This document shows, piece after piece, positions 1 through 9,300 of a DNA stretch of 64,000 bases. Every line of letters starts with the position of its first letter. The stretch's first letter is position 1. The notes beneath the pieces were generated by a model. The model was not told the DNA's origin. It saw only the letters and a program-made list of their open reading frames with translations, and did no database searches. This DNA is from an uncultured Halomicronema sp. Lineage in GTDB: Bacteria > Cyanobacteriota > Cyanobacteriia > Phormidesmidales > Phormidesmidaceae. Position numbers and translations under genes: made by a program. The stretch is taken from NCBI GenBank assembly GCA_937899725.1, contig CALCCA010000088.1, positions 1 to 64,000 on the forward strand. Direction: 5' to 3'.

Positions 1-7
1 GCTCTAA

Positions 8-127
8 ACTTTCGACCACTTTAACCGATTAGACCTTTATGCGGATTGCTATATCCGGCAGCTCGGCGATCGCGACGAGTACACGGTCGTTCATTCCCTC
101 TACGAGGGTCTTAACGGCTTCAGATAG
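8..127 (+). other. Short open fragment at the window edge, possible gene remnant
   Basis: An open frame of 39 codons ends at TAG 125-127 and is closed upstream by an in-frame TAA at 5-7. The C-terminal residues EYTVVHSLYEGLNGFR look protein-like rather than low complexity. It overlaps the end of the convergent ABC ATPase gene by 8 bases. It may be the tail of a gene broken by a nonsense change or frameshift just outside the window, or chance. I recognise no family. Confidence 0.2.
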
Positions 128-1229
128 AGCGTGGAAAGACGGGCGGCTGCACGATGACGACTTCACCGCGCACGGTTTCTCCCACGTCTAAGCGCTGGTG
201 AGCATCGGTGCGCGCATAAAGGAGATCGCCCTGCGCGGTTGTCAGGGTATAGCGATATTCGCGACCTAGAAATTGGCGATCGCGCACCACTAACCCCCCG
301 GCTGGATCAGGCTGCAGCGTCAGCTCCTCTTGCCGCACCATCAGTTCGCCCTGCTGCAACTCTGACCGCGCATCGTCGATCGGAAACTGCCCCAGCAGCG
401 TTTGCCAAACATCGAGATCGCGCTCCGCCGCGATGAAGTTGGCTTGGGTGACAAACCCCGCCACAAAGCGTGAGCGAGGACGACGGTAGATTTCCTCCGG
501 CGGGCCGAACTGCTCAATGCGCCCCAGCCGCATCACGGCCAAACTGTCCGAAATCGAGAGCGCCTCTTCTTGATCGTGGGTGACAAAAACGCCAGAAGCG
601 CCAACGCTTTTAAGAATGTCACGGACTTCTTGGCGCAGATAGAGACGCACCTGCACGTCGAGGTTGCTGAAAGGTTCGTCCAGCAAAATTAAGGAAGGTC
701 GCGGCGCAATCGCCCGCGCTAGCGCCACCCGCTGCTGCTGGCCGCCAGACAGTTCATGGGGAAAGCGTTTGTGCAATCCGGTCAGGCCCACGAGGGCAAT
801 CGCCCGTTCGGCCTCTGCGCGAATTTGGGGGTTGGCCAACTTACCGCGTCGCGCCAGCGTCTTGAGCCCAAACGAGACGTTGTCGATCACCGTCAGGTGC
901 GGAAACAGCGCATAGTCTTGAAACACGACGCCAACATCGCGCCGCTCTGGCGGCAGCCACACCTGCTCACCACAGACTGGCCGACCGGCCAGCTCCACCG
1001 TGCCGCTGTGGGGGCGCTCAAACCCGGCAATCAGCCGCAGCAGCGTTGTCTTACCACAACCGGAGGGGCCTAATAGTCCCAATAAATCGCCTTTTTGCAG
1101 CGTGAAGCTGACCTGATCGACAGCGGGAGACGATTGCCCCTCAAACTGTTTGGTCAGTCCATCCAGTTTGAGAATGACCGAATTGGCGGCGATCGCGGCG
1201 GGGCTGACTGTGACCACTATTGCAAACAA
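120..1229 (-). CDS. ABC transporter ATP-binding protein, FbpC/FutC/PotA type
   Basis: This is the ATP-hydrolysing subunit of an inner-membrane importer. The 369-residue protein shows Walker A GPSGCGKTT, signature LSGGQQQRVALARA, Walker B LILLDEPFSNLD and the switch histidine in VTHDQEEA. A C-terminal TOBE-like regulatory part follows, with FVAGFVTQANFI at the junction. That architecture fits the iron(III)/polyamine/sulfate/molybdate ATPase group, and the junction is most like ferric-iron ATPases, so FutC is my best guess. No permease or binding-protein gene is in view, so the substrate is unproven. No ATG exists at the front: position 1229 is TTG and a GTG at 1217 is equally possible; the frame is closed just upstream by TGA. 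No clear Shine-Dalgarno is visible. Confidence 0.8.
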   Translation of the reverse strand: MFAIVVTVSPAAIAANSVILKLDGLTKQFEGQSSPAVDQVSFTLQKGDLLGLLGPSGCGKTTLLRLIAGFERPHSGTVELAGRPVCGEQVWLPPERRDVGVVFQDYALFPHLTVIDNVSFGLKTLARRGKLANPQIRAEAERAIALVGLTGLHKRFPHELSGGQQQRVALARAIAPRPSLILLDEPFSNLDVQVRLYLRQEVRDILKSVGASGVFVTHDQEEALSISDSLAVMRLGRIEQFGPPEEIYRRPRSRFVAGFVTQANFIAAERDLDVWQTLLGQFPIDDARSELQQGELMVRQEELTLQPDPAGGLVVRDRQFLGREYRYTLTTAQGDLLYARTDAHQRLDVGETVRGEVVIVQPPVFPRSI

Positions 1230-1629
1230 AATTCAATAACCCATACGATACGGCGATCGCGTCAGGGTTGGCAAAGGCCAGGGGCAAATTAAGCCTGCTG
1301 TTCCAGTTCAACTGTCTTCAATCCATCAGGCGGCTTCTGTATTTGTGCCCACAGAGTCTTACCTATGCGGGGGATTGGCGGCCCCCAGACACGAGCCGGC
1401 ATCGCTCACAATGACAGTTTTTGCAATTTTCGTGACGATACCGAAAATCCCAGGCCATCCCTCGTTACCCCCTGACTTTAGAAATCGGCAGGCGCAATGC
1501 TGCCTGCCGCACTCCGCATTCCGAATTCTGCTCACCAATTCCAAGCAAATCTAGATGACCTCGGGTGGGGATCAACATCAGCCTATAGAATGATCTGGAT
1601 CTGTATTCCTGCCTTCCCGGAAAAAGCCT
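1230..1629. other. Intergenic region between the divergent ABC ATPase and carB
   Basis: No gene is visible. The region holds an 8-bp-stem hairpin (CGGCAGGC 1486-1493 with GCCTGCCG 1502-1509) followed by repeat-like DNA (ACTCCGCATTCCGAATTC). TATAGAAT at 1584-1591 is a possible -10 element for carB, without a convincing -35. Confidence 0.5.
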
Positions 1630-4600
1630 ATGCCGCGCCGCGACGACCTCCAGAAAATTCTGTTGATTGGCTCTGGCCCGATTGTGATTGGCCAAGCCTG
1701 CGAATTTGACTATTCCGGAACTCAGGCGTGCAAAGCGCTCCGCGAAGAAGGTTACGAAGTGGTGTTGGTCAACTCCAATCCAGCCACGATCATGACCGAC
1801 CCGGAAACCGCCGATCGCACCTACATTGAGCCGCTGACCCCAGAGCTGATTGCCAAGGTGATCGAGCAGGAACGCCCCGACGCCATGCTGCCGACCATGG
1901 GCGGTCAGACGGCGCTCAATCTGGCCGTCGATCTGACCAAAAATGGCGTGCTTGATCGCTATGGCGTTGAGCTGATTGGGGCCAAGCTGGAGGCGATTGA
2001 AAAAGCCGAAGATCGCAAACTCTTTAAAGAAGCGATGGAAGCGATCGGCGTAGCAGTCTGCCCGTCAGGGTTCGCTGAAACTCTCGATGAGGCGAAAGCC
2101 GTCGCCGTTCAAATCAACACCTTTCCCCTGATTATTCGACCGGCCTTTACCATGGGCGGCGCAGGAGGCGGCATCGCCTACAACCAAGAAGAGTTTGAGC
2201 GCATTGCCCAATCGGGGCTTGATGCCAGTCCTGTGTCGCAGATCATTGTGGAACAGTCGCTGCTGGGCTGGAAAGAATTTGAGCTAGAGGTGATGCGGGA
2301 TCTAGCGGATAACGTCGTGATCATCTGCTCAATTGAGAACGTCGATCCGATGGGTATTCACACGGGCGACTCGATCACTGTGGCCCCGGCCCAAACGTTG
2401 ACCGATAAGGAATATCAGCGGCTTCGCGATGCGTCGATTCGCATCATTCGCGAAATTGGGGTAGAAACCGGCGGCTCTAACATTCAGTTTGCGGTGAACC
2501 CGACCAACGGCGACTTCATTGTAATTGAGATGAATCCGCGGGTGTCTCGCAGTTCGGCCTTGGCGTCTAAGGCGACGGGCTTCCCGATCGCCAAATTCGC
2601 CGCCAAGCTGGCGATCGGCTACAGCTTGGACGAAATTGCTAACGATATTACGCAAAAAACCCCAGCCAGCTTTGAGCCCACCATCGACTACGTGGTGACC
2701 AAGGTGCCCCGCTTTGCCTTCGAAAAATTCCCCGGCACCCAGGCGGTATTGACGACGCAAATGAAGTCGGTGGGTGAGGCGATGGCGATTGGCCGCACTT
2801 TTCAAGAGTCGTTTCAAAAGGCGCTGCGATCGCTCGAAACGGGGCGAGCGGGCTGGGGCTGCGATCGCAAGGAAACCCTCCCCAACCTGTCAACGCTGCG
2901 CTCACGACTGCGCACCCCAAGTCCTGAGCGCATTTTTACAGTGCGCCATGCCATGCAGCTGGGCCTGGAATTAAACGAAATCTATGGGCTTACGGGCATC
3001 GATCCGTGGTTTTTGCATCAGCTCGCAGATTTGTTAGTCACCGAAAAATGGCTCAAGCGCACGGCCATCACAGCCCTCACAGCCCAGCAAATGTATCGCC
3101 TTAAGCAGCAGGGCTTTAGCGATCGCCAAATTGCGTTTGCCAAAAATACGACGGAAGACGCGGTGCGGAGCCTGCGTCAATCGCTCGGCGTGCGGCCAGT
3201 TTACAAAACGGTGGATACTTGCGCCGCTGAGTTTGAGGCCTACACGCCCTACTACTATTCCACCTATGAGACCGAAACCGAGGTGAAGCCTAGCGATCGC
3301 CGCAAAGTGATGATTCTCGGGGGTGGCCCCAACCGCATCGGCCAGGGCATCGAGTTTGATTATTGCTGCTGTCATGCTTCTTTTGCGCTGCAGGCCGACG
3401 ATTTTGAGACCATTATGGTCAACTCCAATCCGGAGACGGTGTCGACCGACTATGACACCAGCGATCGCCTCTATTTCGAGCCTTTGACCCGAGAGGATGT
3501 GCTGAACATCATTGAGGCTGAGCAGCCAGCGGGCATCATTGTGCAGTTTGGTGGCCAGACGCCGTTGAAACTGGCCATGCCGCTGCAGGAATATCTGAAT
3601 TCGGCGGTCGGCAGTCGGCAGTCGGCAAATCAGAAGTCGGCAAGCCAAGAACCGCAATCCACCCCAGCCCCCCAGCTCCCCAGCCCTCCTCACACTCAGA
3701 TCTGGGGCACGTCACCTGATTCCATTGACATGGCAGAAGATCGCGAACGGTTTGAACAGATTTTGCGCGAGCTAGAGATTGTGCAGCCGGCCAACGGCAT
3801 TGCCCGTAGCACCGATGAGGCTCTGCGCGTGGCCCGACATATCGACTATCCCCTGGTGGTGCGGCCAAGCTATGTGCTGGGCGGTCGCGCAATGGAGATT
3901 GTCTATAGTGATCGCGAACTGGAGCACTATATGACCTATGCCATTCAGCTGGAGCCCGAGCGGCCCATCCTGATTGACAAATTTTTGGAAGACGCGATCG
4001 AGGTAGATGTGGATGCGATCGCCGACGCGACCGGTACGGTAGTGATTGGCGGCATCATGGAGCATATCGAGCAGGCGGGCATTCATTCTGGGGACTCAGC
4101 CTGCTCAATTCCCACCATCACGCTGCCCGAAGCGTCGCTCACCACCATTCGCGAGTGGACGGTCAAGCTGGCCCGACGGCTCAGCGTGATTGGCCTGATG
4201 AACATTCAGTTTGCGGTGAAAGGCGACCAGGTCTACATTTTGGAAGCCAATCCGCGCGCCTCGCGCACGGTGCCCTTTGTCTCTAAGGCGACAGGGTTGC
4301 CCTTGGCAAACATTGCCGTTCAGGTGATGGCGGGCAAAACGCTGGCGGAACTCGGCGTCACGGCGGAAGTGATTCCCCAGTATATTTCCGTTAAAGAGGC
4401 GGTGCTGCCCTTTGATCGGTTTCCGGGCACGGATACGATTTTGGGGCCAGAGATGCGATCGACGGGCGAAGTCATGGGCATCGACACCGATTTTGGCAAA
4501 GCCTTTGCGAAGGCTGAACTGGGGGCCAGTCAGCGACTACCACGGTCAGGCACTGTCTTTATTTCGATGAACGATCGCGACAAAGAGGCGGTCGTGCCGG

Positions 4601-4944
4601 TCGCGCAAGCCCTGGCCGACTTAGGCTTTCAACTGGTCGCCACCAGCGGCACTCAGGCCGTACTCCAGGCCCATGGGCTGACGGTCGAAACGGTCCTCAA
4701 GGTTCACGAAGGTCGGCCCCATGTGGTTGACATGCTCAAAAACGGCCAGATTCAGCTAATTATCAATACCCCTATTGGCGACAAAGCGCAGCAAGACGAT
4801 CACGAAATTCGGCGCACGGCGTTGGCCTATAAAGTGCCGACCTTCACCACCATTGCCGCTGCCCGCGCCAGCGCCGCTGCGATTCGCACCTTGCAAAAAG
4901 AAACCCTGTCGGTCAAAGCCCTGCAGGATTATCTCAGCGCCTAG
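1630..4944 (+). CDS. carB: Carbamoyl-phosphate synthase large subunit
   Basis: CarB makes carbamoyl phosphate from bicarbonate, ammonia (delivered by CarA) and two ATP, feeding arginine and pyrimidine synthesis in the cytoplasm. The 1104-residue protein has the duplicated layout: a first ATP-grasp half ending near [20 protein letters not shown], an oligomerisation region, a second half starting near [19 protein letters not shown] with [20 protein letters not shown], and a C-terminal MGS-like allosteric domain ([22 protein letters not shown]). Length is slightly above the usual 1070-1090 residues. The excess is a Ser/Gln/Pro-rich insertion at about residues 657-692, encoded by repeat-like DNA at 3600-3705, between the preATP-grasp and ATP-grasp parts of the second half. 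The frame stays open and all core motifs are intact, so the protein is probably functional. The carA gene is not adjacent. Confidence 0.97.
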   Translation: MPRRDDLQKILLIGSGPIVIGQACEFDYSGTQACKALREEGYEVVLVNSNPATIMTDPETADRTYIEPLTPELIAKVIEQERPDAMLPTMGGQTALNLAVDLTKNGVLDRYGVELIGAKLEAIEKAEDRKLFKEAMEAIGVAVCPSGFAETLDEAKAVAVQINTFPLIIRPAFTMGGAGGGIAYNQEEFERIAQSGLDASPVSQIIVEQSLLGWKEFELEVMRDLADNVVIICSIENVDPMGIHTGDSITVAPAQTLTDKEYQRLRDASIRIIREIGVETGGSNIQFAVNPTNGDFIVIEMNPRVSRSSALASKATGFPIAKFAAKLAIGYSLDEIANDITQKTPASFEPTIDYVVTKVPRFAFEKFPGTQAVLTTQMKSVGEAMAIGRTFQESFQKALRSLETGRAGWGCDRKETLPNLSTLRSRLRTPSPERIFTVRHAMQLGLELNEIYGLTGIDPWFLHQLADLLVTEKWLKRTAITALTAQQMYRLKQQGFSDRQIAFAKNTTEDAVRSLRQSLGVRPVYKTVDTCAAEFEAYTPYYYSTYETETEVKPSDRRKVMILGGGPNRIGQGIEFDYCCCHASFALQADDFETIMVNSNPETVSTDYDTSDRLYFEPLTREDVLNIIEAEQPAGIIVQFGGQTPLKLAMPLQEYLNSAVGSRQSANQKSASQEPQSTPAPQLPSPPHTQIWGTSPDSIDMAEDRERFEQILRELEIVQPANGIARSTDEALRVARHIDYPLVVRPSYVLGGRAMEIVYSDRELEHYMTYAIQLEPERPILIDKFLEDAIEVDVDAIADATGTVVIGGIMEHIEQAGIHSGDSACSIPTITLPEASLTTIREWTVKLARRLSVIGLMNIQFAVKGDQVYILEANPRASRTVPFVSKATGLPLANIAVQVMAGKTLAELGVTAEVIPQYISVKEAVLPFDRFPGTDTILGPEMRSTGEVMGIDTDFGKAFAKAELGASQRLPRSGTVFISMNDRDKEAVVPVAQALADLGFQLVATSGTQAVLQAHGLTVETVLKVHEGRPHVVDMLKNGQIQLIINTPIGDKAQQDDHEIRRTALAYKVPTFTTIAAARASAAAIRTLQKETLSVKALQDYLSA
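3600..3706 (+). repeat. In-frame repeat-derived insertion within carB
   Basis: The heptamer GTCGGCA occurs three times in tandem from about 3607 and again nearby, followed by a C-rich stretch built on CCCCAGC-like units. It encodes about 30 Ser/Gln/Pro-rich residues between LQEYLN and [18 protein letters not shown], where I expect only a short linker. Its composition resembles cyanobacterial short tandem repeats normally seen between genes. Confidence 0.6.
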
Positions 4945-5231
4945 CGTCGCTCTACAGCTTGCCATCGCCAATTGCAGGTTGGTCAAGATATAATGGGTTG
5001 CTGCAGCTTCGCTTCAACCAGCCAGGCAACTCTGATTGCTTTGCCCAATTTTTGATCCGGATTTACGCACAGAGCCTTGAAAGGTAGCGACAATCTGCAA
5101 TCGCCATTGAACGACGTTAGAGCCGGGTATCCGCTCCAGTCAGCACCTCCCAAGCCGTAGCCGCCAGTCTTCCAAAAAACACGCCAAAGTATTGTGCAGA
5201 GAGAGCTGCAGCGATTGATGCGGCATTAAAA

Positions 5232-5271
5232 CCTGAATTTCAGGCCATAACACCTGAATTTAACTGAATTT
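5232..5271. promoter_or_regulatory. Helically phased CTGAATTT repeats, candidate regulator site
   Basis: CTGAATTT occurs at 5233-5240, 5254-5261 and 5264-5271, with start-to-start spacing of 21 and 10 bases, close to two and one helix turns. The first copy also lies in a perfect palindrome, CCTGAA-T-TTCAGG (5232-5244). The block is about 45-85 bases upstream of the proposed small-RNA start. Which protein binds, if any, is unknown. Confidence 0.4.
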
Positions 5272-5317
5272 ATTCCTATGGCTCCACTTAAGAGCCTGAG
5301 CCACTATAAAAACATCC

Positions 5318-5390
5318 TGTAGACTCGCGTGTGCTCCTTGAGCACGAGCCGGGCTGGAACCTCCTTCGGGAAGAGCCAGCTCGGCTTTTT
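5318..5390 (+). ncRNA. Candidate small RNA of about 73 nt with two hairpins
   Basis: TATAAA at 5305-5310 is a plausible -10 element, placing a start near 5318. The transcript would form a perfect hairpin (GTGCTC 5331-5336, loop CTT, GAGCAC 5340-5345). A terminator follows: GCCGGGCTGG (5348-5357) with CCAGCTCGGC (5376-5385), ten pairs including one G-U, then five T. No reading frame fits inside. It lacks the ACTCCTCACAC core of Yfr1, so I do not assign it to a known family. The second hairpin could instead be a carB terminator, but it lies 400 bases from the carB stop. Confidence 0.45.
5348..5390 (+). terminator. Rho-independent terminator
   Basis: A ten-pair GC-rich stem with an 18-base loop is followed directly by TTTTT at 5386-5390. 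It ends the small-RNA candidate. Confidence 0.7.
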
Positions 5391-5728
5391 ATTTTAAAGA
5401 CAATTTCCCCTCTGCGATCACGTCACTTCCCACCCTGAGAATGCCGAGCATCGTCTGCGCCGGCTCTCCACCCCGTTGGTTTGCAGGGCAGTGCTCACCT
5501 GTTGGCGCTGAGCCGGGTGACTTTGGCAACGCCGAAGAAAAAGGGGAAATCGTCTTATCTAAGTCGGTAGCCATCAATAAACATTGCTGTAAGGGATGTT
5601 GTGGCGACAGCCCAACACACGACTAGGGTAGGCTTTGGCACGTCACGCTAGACGATGAAACATCCTAAGATAATTAGGGCTTTCTACTGATCGGTTCACC
5701 GAAACTCAAAAGAGGGGGAGTGAGAATC

Positions 5729-6277
5729 ATGATCAAAACCTTTGAAGAAGCCCATCAGCTGATTTTAGAGCTGCAGATCTGCACCATCTTCGAAAGTTCC
5801 AAAACTGAGCTCCCTTCACTATGGGAACATCTTGATTTGCCTGAAAAGCAGGAAGGCGAAAAAGGCTGGGGGCAAAAGGTATCCGCCGTCTGGGATTGGA
5901 AAAATCGTTTACCGGCAGAGTTCCCCGATGAGATTTTCTACGGCAAAATCAAAGGCGGGCTGGCAGCATTAATGACCCTAGACTATCTGCGAGACGTTCA
6001 TTTCAAGTCGTCTTACAAATGTGTCGACGAACTCCATCCCTTGTCAACTCATATTTTCAAAAAAATTCGAGCAGAGCCCTGGGAAACGACGAGCCTGAGA
6101 AAAGAGATGATTCAAGAATGCGGCTGCTCTAAAAGCCAGTTTGATACGGCATTAAAAAATCTGCAGATTTCGCTGAATATTGCTCGCTCAAACGATCTCG
6201 AGATTGAGCGGGATACCTGGTTGACCTTTCAAGAGCTGTATCCAGAGATTTGGAATTGGCATGTCTTGGAAGATTGA
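5729..6277 (+). CDS. AlkZ-related-like protein with C-terminal winged-helix region
   Basis: The 182-residue protein begins MIKTFEEAHQLILEL and has LPSLWEHL, WDWKNRLP and IFYGKIKGG in its first half. These resemble the small AlkZ-related proteins (relatives of the AlkZ/YcaQ DNA glycosylase superfamily). The second half (SLRKEMIQECGC through TWLTFQELYPEIW) looks like a winged-helix element. I assign the fold group by pattern recognition only, and no enzymatic activity should be assumed. The frame also opens at GTG 5720, but AGGGGGAG at 5712-5719 is correctly spaced for the ATG at 5729. The gene stands alone, converging on the large kinase gene, and may be expressed independently. Confidence 0.55.
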   Translation: MIKTFEEAHQLILELQICTIFESSKTELPSLWEHLDLPEKQEGEKGWGQKVSAVWDWKNRLPAEFPDEIFYGKIKGGLAALMTLDYLRDVHFKSSYKCVDELHPLSTHIFKKIRAEPWETTSLRKEMIQECGCSKSQFDTALKNLQISLNIARSNDLEIERDTWLTFQELYPEIWNWHVLED

Positions 6278-6372
6278 ACTTTTTGTTCAGCAGCCTGCTA
6301 AGTTGGCTGAGCGCGGCTGTTGCGCAGACACAGCAGTATGGGCGGAGAACCTCTGAGGCTCAAGGCTGAAAA

Positions 6373-9300
6373 CTACGAGATCGGCAGCACGATCGCAAAC
6401 TCCGTCCCGCGACCCAGTTCGGACTGGCAGCTGAAGGTGCCGCCGTGCTGTTCAGTTACGATCTGATAGCTGATCGACAGGCCCAATCCCGTACCTTTGC
6501 CGATCGGTTTGGTGGTGAACAGATGGTCAAAAATCTTGGCTTGGGTGGCGGCATCCATCCCTCTGCCATTGTCGCGAATGCGAATTTCGACACAGTTATA
6601 CTCAAGAGCCGTCCTAGTCTCCACGATAATTTGCTGGGGACTGGCTTCTAACGCGTCAAATGAGGTGTGTTGAGCGGCTTCGTCAAAGACATCGATCGCA
6701 TTGGCCAAAATATTTAGGAACACCTGGTTGATCTGTCCCGGAAAACACTCGACGTCGGGAATCTCACCATAGTTTTTGGTGATTAGGATCGCGGGGCGAT
6801 TGTGATTGGCTTTGAGCCGGTACTTCAAAATCAATAGCGTGCTATCGATGCCTTCATGCAGGTTGATTTTGACTTTGTGCTCGGCATCACCGCGAGAAAA
6901 CGTCCGCAAACTGGTGCTGATGCCTTTGATCCGGTCGATCGCCCCTTGCATCGACTCTAAAAGCTGGGGTAAATCTTCCCGCAAAAACGCTAGGTCAATC
7001 TCATCGGCACTGTCTTGAATGGAGTCAACTGCCTGAGGATACTGCTGCTCATAGCGTTGGATATGTTTTAGCAAATCCTGCGCATAGTCTTTGGCATTCG
7101 TGAGGCTGCCGTTGAGAAAGCCGATGGGGTTATTGATTTCGTGGGCAATCCCAGCCACCAAGTTGCCCAGTGTGGCCATTTTTTCGTTTTGCACGATCCG
7201 AATTTGCGATTGCTGCAGCTGCCGAGCATATCGCTGAGATTGTTCATACAGACGGGCATTTTCTAAGGAAATCGCCGCCTGGGCACAGAGTAAGTTCAAC
7301 ACCGTTAACCGTTCTTCCGTAAAAACCTCACTCGTGTGTTGATTACTCAGATACAACAGCCCAATCTGCTGCCCTTGATGTTGAATGGGCAGGCAAAGCA
7401 CGCTTTTGGGGTGGTGCTGCCGCAGATAATCGTCCACAATCGGCAACGCTGTCTGCAGATCATTAACGACGACCCGCTCGTCCCTGTTTTTGACGTAGCG
7501 AATCAGGCTGAGGGGCAGCTGTGGGTGAGCTTCTAGCGGGTCGCTACGGAGTTCTATCTGCTCTGTCGTCGCCACCACCTTGACCTGCCAATCGCCCTCA
7601 CTGCTGGGCAAGATCAGCGCACAGCGATCGCCGCCCGAACTTTGCAAAATAATCTGCGTAAACTGATGCAGCAGTTCTTCTAAATGAATCGTGCCCGAGA
7701 GCGTCTGTGAAGCCTTGAGCACCGTGGCAAAGTCAAACGTGCTGTTGATGTCTGCTGGATCTGCCAAGCCGATGGCCCTTGGGGGCGTTTGCGCCGTTAG
7801 GGTGGTATCCGTCGAGACCGCGAGGGGAGCCGTGACCGGCGATCGTGAGCTGGGCGACGACAGCCGAGACCGCAAAAGCTCCGGATAGCGCTGCTCTAAA
7901 TCAGCGGTTTTAGCCTGAGCGCCCCACTGGTCATAGTGCTCATAGGCCGCTTGCAGATAGACAGTGGCGAGCGGCCGTCTGTGCGCCCGGAGATAAAACT
8001 CCGCAGCCAGTTCATTCGCCAAGGCCGCCTCTTGCCCATAGCCGTTGGCTTCGGCCCCAGCGATGGCGCGATCGTAATAGTCAGCGGCCGCATAGCGATC
8101 GCCCTGGACCCGATGCTGTTCCGCCAGGAGCAGATCAAGCTTGTGCTGAAAATTGCTAGGAGCCTGGCTGGCCCATCGCCGCAGTTCGGCTAACCCGTGT
8201 TGAATTTTGTGGAATAAGGGAGAGGCCGCGTCGGGCGGTTGTTGAGCATAAACCTGCAGCCGTCCTAACGTCGCAAAAAAGTGAAAGACCGGCACCGAAA
8301 TCATGCCGGTGGAGGCACTGAGATACTGTTCTGACCAGTCGATCAGCGCCACAATGTCGTCATATCTGGCAAACAAACAGTGCAGGACAATCTTGTGGAG
8401 AGACAGATATTGCACGCCCGATAGCACTTGGTTGTCGATAAATCGGGCCAAAACCTGCTGCTCGTCAAAGACACGGCCCTGGAGCAGGCAAGGATCTGGG
8501 GAAGGCTCCAGCAGATTTAACGCAACTTGATGAACGAGCTGATTGCAGGCCAGCGATATTTTTTGGTTGAGCTGCTCTAACAGCAAGCCGTAGGCATCGG
8601 CACCCTGCCGCAGTTCCACCAGGTTTAACCCACTGAAGTAGGAATATTGCGACCAGTTGTAGGCCGCATAGCCAGCAAATTCCAAATCGCCCTGGTCGAT
8701 GCCACTTTGACACCCCTCTCGCAACACTGGGGGCGCGGCCCGCAGCGAAATTTTGCCATGCATACTAAAAATCGCGGCCTGGTTAAACGTCCTGGCCTTG
8801 ACGTCTTCGGCCTCCAACTTTTCCACTAACTGAATCGCCAGTTGCCCAAACTCATAGGACGCGCCTAAATCCTGGGAGACGCTGTTGAGAATGGCCGAAT
8901 AGTTAGCGTAGCCAAAGGCTGACTGGGCACAGTTGCCAAACTGAATAGAGAGCTGGATTTGTTGACAGGCAATGAACGGTAGAATCTCCGGTTTCGCAAT
9001 AAAAGATGGCGCAAAGATGCTCGACAACAGAATCATCGCCGCCACTTTTTCCCGCTTAGTCATGAGCGGCAAATGGATGAGCTCAGCCACCGCTCGCTCC
9101 GCCCAAAGCGCTTTAGTGTTGCGCAACTCGGCTTGCAGGTCAGCGGGCGTCGGGGACTCTGGCAACGGGATGCCCAGTAGGGTTAACGCCGTCAGCGCAA
9201 TGTCAATCGCCACGGCGGGCATGCCCTGGGCCATCTGCGCTTGAATCTGCACGTCGTAAAACTTGACTTGATCTAACACCGTGCGACTCTGGCGCAGCGC

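Larger units (their letters stand above)
4945..5728. other. 784-base gap between carB and the AlkZ-related-like gene
   Basis: No convincing protein gene. It contains phased CTGAATTT repeats (5233-5271), a candidate small RNA with its own terminator (about 5318-5390), and a purine-rich ribosome-binding site (AGGGGGAG, 5712-5719) for the next gene. A 61-codon open frame at 5441-5626 ending in a Cys-rich motif is not supported. Confidence 0.5.

Noticed and set aside
2329-3693. Long antisense open frames inside carB (162 and 219 codons)
   Set aside because: They lie wholly within a certain gene, have biased low-complexity composition and match no family; GC-rich coding DNA often leaves such frames.
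5233-5271. CTGAATTT repeats read as a PHO box
   Set aside because: The cyanobacterial PHO box uses three (C/T)TTAA(C/T)(C/T)(A/T) units every 11 bases; unit sequence and the 21/10 spacing do not fit.
5441-5626. 61-codon frame ending HCCKGCCGDSP, metallothionein-like at first sight
   Set aside because: Only four clustered cysteines at the end, none of the spacing of SmtA-type metallothioneins, and a body with no conserved pattern.
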